From assembly GCA_021205715.1 (NCBI GenBank), contig JAJPXA010000202.1:1-10277 (forward strand): 10,277 nucleotides of DNA. Reading direction: 5' to 3'. This DNA comes from Bacillota bacterium (GTDB lineage: Bacteria; Bacillota; Clostridia; UBA1381). This document shows positions 6,376-10,277 of this stretch, piece by piece; position 1 is the stretch's first letter; the number at the start of each line of letters is the position of its first letter. The translations under genes were made by a program, and so were the position numbers. Below the pieces are notes generated by a model. The model was not told the origin of the DNA. It ran no database searches and worked only from the letters and a program-made list of their open reading frames with translations.

Positions 6376-9375
6376 ATGGGTTTTTCAAGCGTCGGCACAC
6401 CGTTTGAGGGCGCGGTATGGATAGGCAGTCCTTTGCCGTCGGCAAACACGGATGTAATCGGAGAATACGAGGTGCTTGCCGAATTTAAAATAGAAGAGGG
6501 AACGAAATTCGGCATCGCCTTGTGCGCGAGGAATAAGGACAATTATATCCTGGCGGAGGGGGACACTAAAACCGAAGTGTTTTCCGTATACGAATACGGC
6601 GACAATATGTGGGAGGACGGCATACCTTATGTAAAGGAACGCGCCCGCGCGAGAATGCCCGCGCTTAAGCGCGGATTTAACGAAATCAAAATAAATGTCG
6701 CGTTCGGCAGGGCAAGCGTTTTTATAAACGGCGCCGCCGTTATCGAGGGCGATGCGGTTATCCCGCGCGAAAACCGCGTCCGACCGCTTCGAGGCACTAT
6801 GATGAATATAGGGCTTAAACAGGAGGACGGCGCGGCGGTATATAAAAGGTTGCGCGTCACCACGCCCGATAACAGGGTGTGCCGCGAATATGATTTTAAA
6901 ATGCCGTCGCCGTTGGGGACAGTAAAAGACGGTTTGCTTTATGTTCGGAATGAATTTAATTTGACAAATCCGGTTCCGTCCGTGAATTTGCGCAGGCTTT
7001 TTACGGTGTCAAAGCCGGTAAAGAAAGCGCGGCTTATTTCTACCGCGCGCGGGTTTTACGAGGCGTATATAAACGGCTCGAAGGTCGGCGATGAATATTT
7101 CGCCCCGGGATTCAGCGATTACAGAAGACGCATTTATTATCAAACGAATGAGGTTGATTTAAAGCTCGGGGTAAACTCAATCGGCGCGACGGTTACAAAG
7201 GGCTATTACTCCGGTTTTGTCGGCTACAGCGGCGCGGAAATTTACGGAAAGCAAAGCTCGTTTATCGCCCGCCTCGATATCGAGTATGAGGACGGGACGC
7301 GCGATGTTATCGTGACGGACGAAAGCTGGCAGTTTACGGACGGGGGACAGGTAATATGCGCCGATTATCAGCAGGGCGAGTATTGCGACGCGCGCTTTAC
7401 GCTTGACCTGAACGACGAAAATGACAACCGGTGGGGACGGTGCAAAGAAATCCCGTTTGACGCGAAAGCCGAGCCGACCAACGGCACGCTTGACGATGTG
7501 TATACGGAGCTTGTGCCGCAGGATTTTTCGGGCGCGAGGCTGTATAAATCTATGCCGTGCGTTTTGGTGTCGAGTTTTGGCGATAACCGCGCGGTATATG
7601 ATTTCGGGCAAAACATTGTGGGAACGGTGCGCGTTGAGCTTTGCGGCAAAAGGGGACAGACAATTAAAATCAATTACGGCGAAATGCTTCGCGAGGACGG
7701 CGGCGTATACGTTGCCAACCTGCGTTCCGCCGCCAACACGGACGTCTATGTTTTGCGCGGGGGCGGTAAAAACGAGGTGTTTGAGCCGTCCTTTACCGCG
7801 CACGGCTTTCGATATGCCGAAATACGCGGCTGCGGCGGTGATTTGAACGTAAGCGAAATCGTAAAGCGCGTTGAGGGGCGCGTTATCACAAACGTTCTTG
7901 AGGACACGGGTCATTTTGAATGCTCGAATCCGTATATAAACCGGCTCCAAAGCAATATAGAATGGGGTCAGCGCGGAAATTCGCTTCTTGTTTTCACCGA
8001 CTGTCCGCAGCGCAACGAGCGTATGGGATGGACGGGAGATATGCAGGTATTCGCGAAAACAGCCGCGTATAACGCAGATATACGTGATTTCGCGAAAAAG
8101 TGGCTGCGCGACTTGCGCGACGCCCAGCTTATGTATAACCGCTCCGGTGCCGTGCCGGATACCGCGCCTCTCGGCGGCGATAACCGCCCGATGGGCGGCT
8201 GCGGCGGTTGGGGCGACGCGGCGGTTATTGTGCCGTGGGAAATGTATCGGGCATACGGCGACATCGGCTTTTTGAGCGACAATTACGAGATGATGAAAAA
8301 GTGGGTCGACTATCAAAGCGGCAGGGAAAATTACGGATTGCGTGTTGTTGACGGTAAAAGCGCGCCGGAGCGCTCCGATCTTGCGGATATACCGTTTATA
8401 CAAATTCAGCAGTCGCGCGGCGACCATTTGGCGTATGACGAGTCGACGCCGTTTATATTGTCAGCGACGGCTTATGCGGCGCACTCCGCGCGTCTGTTGT
8501 CGAAAACCGCGCGGATTTTGGGATATGACGGGGACAGTAAAAAATATGCCGAGCGTTTTGAAAATATAAAGCGCGCGTTTAACTCCGCGTGGGTTGACGA
8601 TGACGGCGGCATATCATATTGGGGCGAGCAGAGCAAGAGCTGTGCCGATTCGCTGGGCAGGGTAATAAACCAAACGCGTTACGGCGCGGACGGCGTAAAA
8701 GCGAGCCAAACCGCCTACGCGCTCGCGATTGACTTCGATTTAATCCCCGAAAGCAAGCTCAAAAAAACCGCCGAGCATTTTAAAAGCACAATTGAGGACA
8801 ACAAGCTTACCGTGGGTTTTTTGGGCATATCCCACCTTATACCCGCGCTTGTCAAAGCGGGATATACCGATATCGCGTTCGCGCTTTTGGAGCAGACGGA
8901 AAATCCGAGCTGGCTTTACAGCGTCATAAACGGTGCGACAACGATTTGGGAGCGCTGGAACTCGTACAACGCGGAAACGAAAACATTCGGCGATGTCAAT
9001 ATGAACTCGTTTAATCATTACGCTTACGGTGCGGTGGGCGAATGGCTGTTCGGCGGCATTCTGGGCATAAACACGAGCGAGGACGAGCCGGGATACCGAC
9101 GCATTGTTTTAAAGCCGCAAATCGGCGGCACGCTTACGTATGCCAAGGGATTTTACAACAGTCCGAGGGGCAAAATCGCGTCGGAATGGCGTATTGAAAG
9201 CGGAAAATTGATTTACCGTTGTGAAATTCCGTCAAATACCTCAGCCGAGCTGCATCTCCCGTATCCGAACGAGAGATGTAAGGCGTGGGGACAGATAAAA
9301 TTTATGCAAGGGAACGGCAAAAAAAGCGTCTTTGCCCTCGGCGCGGGGCGCGCCGAGTTTGAAATATCGATATAA
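6376..9375 (+). CDS. GH78 alpha-L-rhamnosidase, cytoplasmic
   Basis: Inverting glycoside hydrolase releasing terminal alpha-L-rhamnose from plant glycosides, pectin side chains or bacterial polysaccharides. It has 999 residues and no signal peptide, so it probably acts inside the cell on imported oligosaccharides or glycosides. Residues 1-170 look like an extra beta-sandwich (FGIALCARNKDNYILAEGD, INVAFGRASVFING). Residues about 215-375 match the Bac_rhamnosid_N lectin-like domain (ARGFYEAYINGSKVGDEYFA, GFSDYRRRIYYQTNEVD). Residues about 400-500 match the conserved beta domain (YDFGQNIVGTVRVE, INYGEMLREDG). The (alpha/alpha)6 catalytic barrel spans about 512-870, with a C-terminal beta domain to about 965. 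The acid cluster DCPQRNERMGWTGD (D542, E548, D555) and TTIWERW (E859) carry the residues expected for general acid (E548) and general base (E859). No active-site residue appears to be missing. The gene has its own promoter and ribosome binding site and ends at a terminator, so it appears monocistronic. Family is certain; the natural substrate is not known. Confidence 0.95.
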   Translation: MGFSSVGTPFEGAVWIGSPLPSANTDVIGEYEVLAEFKIEEGTKFGIALCARNKDNYILAEGDTKTEVFSVYEYGDNMWEDGIPYVKERARARMPALKRGFNEIKINVAFGRASVFINGAAVIEGDAVIPRENRVRPLRGTMMNIGLKQEDGAAVYKRLRVTTPDNRVCREYDFKMPSPLGTVKDGLLYVRNEFNLTNPVPSVNLRRLFTVSKPVKKARLISTARGFYEAYINGSKVGDEYFAPGFSDYRRRIYYQTNEVDLKLGVNSIGATVTKGYYSGFVGYSGAEIYGKQSSFIARLDIEYEDGTRDVIVTDESWQFTDGGQVICADYQQGEYCDARFTLDLNDENDNRWGRCKEIPFDAKAEPTNGTLDDVYTELVPQDFSGARLYKSMPCVLVSSFGDNRAVYDFGQNIVGTVRVELCGKRGQTIKINYGEMLREDGGVYVANLRSAANTDVYVLRGGGKNEVFEPSFTAHGFRYAEIRGCGGDLNVSEIVKRVEGRVITNVLEDTGHFECSNPYINRLQSNIEWGQRGNSLLVFTDCPQRNERMGWTGDMQVFAKTAAYNADIRDFAKKWLRDLRDAQLMYNRSGAVPDTAPLGGDNRPMGGCGGWGDAAVIVPWEMYRAYGDIGFLSDNYEMMKKWVDYQSGRENYGLRVVDGKSAPERSDLADIPFIQIQQSRGDHLAYDESTPFILSATAYAAHSARLLSKTARILGYDGDSKKYAERFENIKRAFNSAWVDDDGGISYWGEQSKSCADSLGRVINQTRYGADGVKASQTAYALAIDFDLIPESKLKKTAEHFKSTIEDNKLTVGFLGISHLIPALVKAGYTDIAFALLEQTENPSWLYSVINGATTIWERWNSYNAETKTFGDVNMNSFNHYAYGAVGEWLFGGILGINTSEDEPGYRRIVLKPQIGGTLTYAKGFYNSPRGKIASEWRIESGKLIYRCEIPSNTSAELHLPYPNERCKAWGQIKFMQGNGKKSVFALGAGRAEFEISI

Positions 9376-9411
9376 TCAAAAAAGACAAGCGTTCGCTTGT
9401 CCTTTTTTGAT
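9376..9411. terminator. Bidirectional intrinsic terminator between convergent genes
   Basis: Stem GACAAGC (9384-9390), loop GTTC, stem GCTTGTC (9395-9401). It is flanked by an A run (9378-9383) on the left and a T run (9403-9408) on the right, which can also pair to lengthen the stem with one bulged base. With U tracts on both strands it can stop transcription from the rhamnosidase gene and from the SpoIIQ-like gene, whose stop codon abuts it. Confidence 0.9.
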
Positions 9412-10173
9412 TCAGCTCAAATAGTCGCTTGGGTTCACAAGCGCCGAATCCTTGTACATTTCAAGATGAAGATGAGGCTCTGCCGTATTTTCGGCTTTGC
9501 TTTCGGTGACAATGCCTATAACCGAGTCACCGGTTATCTCATCGCCGACGTTTAAATTTTCAACGCTCGACAGACCGCAATATTTGCTTGCGAAGCCGCC
9601 GTCGTGTTCTATAACCACAAAATCGCCCATTTCATCGGATGATATTTCCGATATTGTGCCGTCCGCGATTGCCGTCACGCTGCCGCCCGAGTCGATTGCT
9701 ATATCCACGCCGTTGTGGGTTCTCCAATCGCCGAGGGCGCTGTTATAGGAAAGCTCCTGCGAAAATTCCTGAACTATATCGCCGCCGCACGGGAAAGAAA
9801 ATGACGGTGTTCCGACTATGACCGCCGTTTCCTCAACTGCCTCGGCGGACGCGTCTTCCGTTATTTCGCTTTCCGCGTCAACCGCCGTGGCAGCGGCGAC
9901 TGTGCCGCTTTCCTCCGGAATATATTCCAAAATCGGAGTTTCCTGTTCGTTTTGCGTATCTTTATTCACATTATCCACAACCTCGTTTGCCGCGACGGCA
10001 TCGTTTTCCTCGCTGCCGCCAATCGAGCTTGAGTTTAAAATGGATTCGGTCTGTTGTTCATTGGTGGTTTTTTCCGTAAAGTAACCGGCGATACCTATCG
10101 CAATCACACAGCAGCAAAGCGCTATGTAAAAGCCCGGCAGACGTCTTGTCTGACTCTGTTCTTTTTTGTCCAT
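9412..10173 (-). CDS. spoIIQ: SpoIIQ-like membrane-anchored M23/LytM metallopeptidase
   Basis: The protein has 253 residues. In endospore formers SpoIIQ is made in the forespore, crosses the inner forespore membrane once, and binds SpoIIIAH across the intermembrane space to form the feeding channel and hold the engulfing membranes. Here residues 13-32 (PGFYIALCCCVIAIGIAGYF) form the single helix after a short basic cytoplasmic tail. Residues 33-125 are an acidic, low-complexity linker. Residues 126-253 are a LytM/M23 domain. The GDWRTHNGVDIA motif is close to that of SpoIIQ proteins. Zinc ligands H153, D157 and H236 are present, along with H190 and H234, so the site looks complete, as known for clostridial SpoIIQ and unlike B. 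subtilis SpoIIQ, where the site is degenerate. The ATG at 10173 has TAAGGAG 12 bases upstream. A sigma-F/G-type promoter lies just before it. M23 family is firm; the SpoIIQ name rests on architecture, motif and promoter. A cell-wall endopeptidase with another role is the alternative. Confidence 0.85.
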   Translation of the reverse strand: MDKKEQSQTRRLPGFYIALCCCVIAIGIAGYFTEKTTNEQQTESILNSSSIGGSEENDAVAANEVVDNVNKDTQNEQETPILEYIPEESGTVAAATAVDAESEITEDASAEAVEETAVIVGTPSFSFPCGGDIVQEFSQELSYNSALGDWRTHNGVDIAIDSGGSVTAIADGTISEISSDEMGDFVVIEHDGGFASKYCGLSSVENLNVGDEITGDSVIGIVTESKAENTAEPHLHLEMYKDSALVNPSDYLS

Positions 10174-10185
10174 TATGGCTTTTCA

Positions 10186-10192
10186 CTCCTTA
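10186..10192 (-). promoter_or_regulatory. Ribosome binding site of the SpoIIQ-like gene
   Basis: On the minus strand TAAGGAG is followed after 12 bases by the ATG at 10173. The spacing is slightly long but it is the only good match upstream of the start. Confidence 0.7.
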
Positions 10193-10207
10193 ACTTGTTG
10201 ATGTAAG

Positions 10208-10237
10208 TATTTTTGCCAATATTTTTACGGAATATAC
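10208..10237 (-). promoter_or_regulatory. Forespore (sigma-F/sigma-G type) promoter of the SpoIIQ-like gene
   Basis: On the minus strand GTATA (10237-10233) is followed after 15 bases by GGCAAAAATA (10217-10208). This matches the B. subtilis sigma-F pattern GYATA, about 15 bases, GGnnAnAnTR at every defined position. Transcription would start near 10201, leaving a leader of about 28 bases before the ATG at 10173. B. subtilis spoIIQ is itself a sigma-F gene, so motif and gene identity support one another. The rest of the right-hand end (10238-10277) is AT-rich and shows nothing further. Confidence 0.75.
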
Positions 10238-10277
10238 ACTAAAATATTATTTTGCGTCCGCTTTTAAGTACAAACTG

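Noticed and set aside
7177..8427. Long open frame of 416 codons on the minus strand opposite the rhamnosidase gene
   Set aside because: It lies wholly within the GH78 coding region, has an odd basic composition, no recognisable domain, and no ribosome binding site that I could see. It is a by-product of the codon composition of the real gene.

Overview
The window reads as chromosome of a spore-forming, Gram-positive-type member of the Clostridia (Firmicutes/Bacillota). The evidence is AAGGAG-type ribosome binding sites, a membrane-anchored SpoIIQ-like M23 protein behind a forespore-type (sigma-F/G) promoter, intermediate GC with frequent AUA codons, and a secreted/anchored surface protein with GLUG-like and B-repeat-like segments. 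The species cannot be told from the sequence. Nothing marks phage, IS elements, CRISPR, tRNA or rRNA.

Layout. (1) Positions 1-2397, + strand: an MMPL/RND-family membrane transporter. Its true start lies left of the window, because the reading frame from base 1 already encodes the end of the first membrane helix and the start of the first extracytoplasmic loop. That frame is broken by an in-frame amber codon at 82-84. (2) Positions 2390-6295, + strand, overlapping the transporter by 8 nt: a 1301-residue exported protein. It has a signal peptide, a beta-solenoid of GLUG-like repeats split by about 560 residues of acidic coiled coil, a second block of repeats, a B-repeat-like segment and a C-terminal membrane anchor. 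(3) An 80-base gap carries a good vegetative promoter and a strong ribosome binding site for (4) a 999-residue GH78 alpha-L-rhamnosidase (6376-9375, + strand), which has no signal peptide. (5) A compact bidirectional terminator separates it from (6) a convergent gene (9412-10173, - strand) for a SpoIIQ-like M23/LytM protein. (7) The right end, 10174-10277, is the upstream region of that gene, with a textbook-looking sigma-F/G promoter.

Three functional units are present. The transporter and the giant anchored protein look like one translationally coupled operon that builds an envelope assembly of unknown substrate. This resembles the pairing of MMPL transporters with coiled-coil YhgE/Pip-type proteins in other Firmicutes, but here the partner has a solenoid scaffold. 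The rhamnosidase is an independent carbohydrate-use gene. The SpoIIQ-like gene belongs to forespore development. The most interesting items are the architecture of the giant protein, the amber interruption of its partner transporter, and the forespore promoter.
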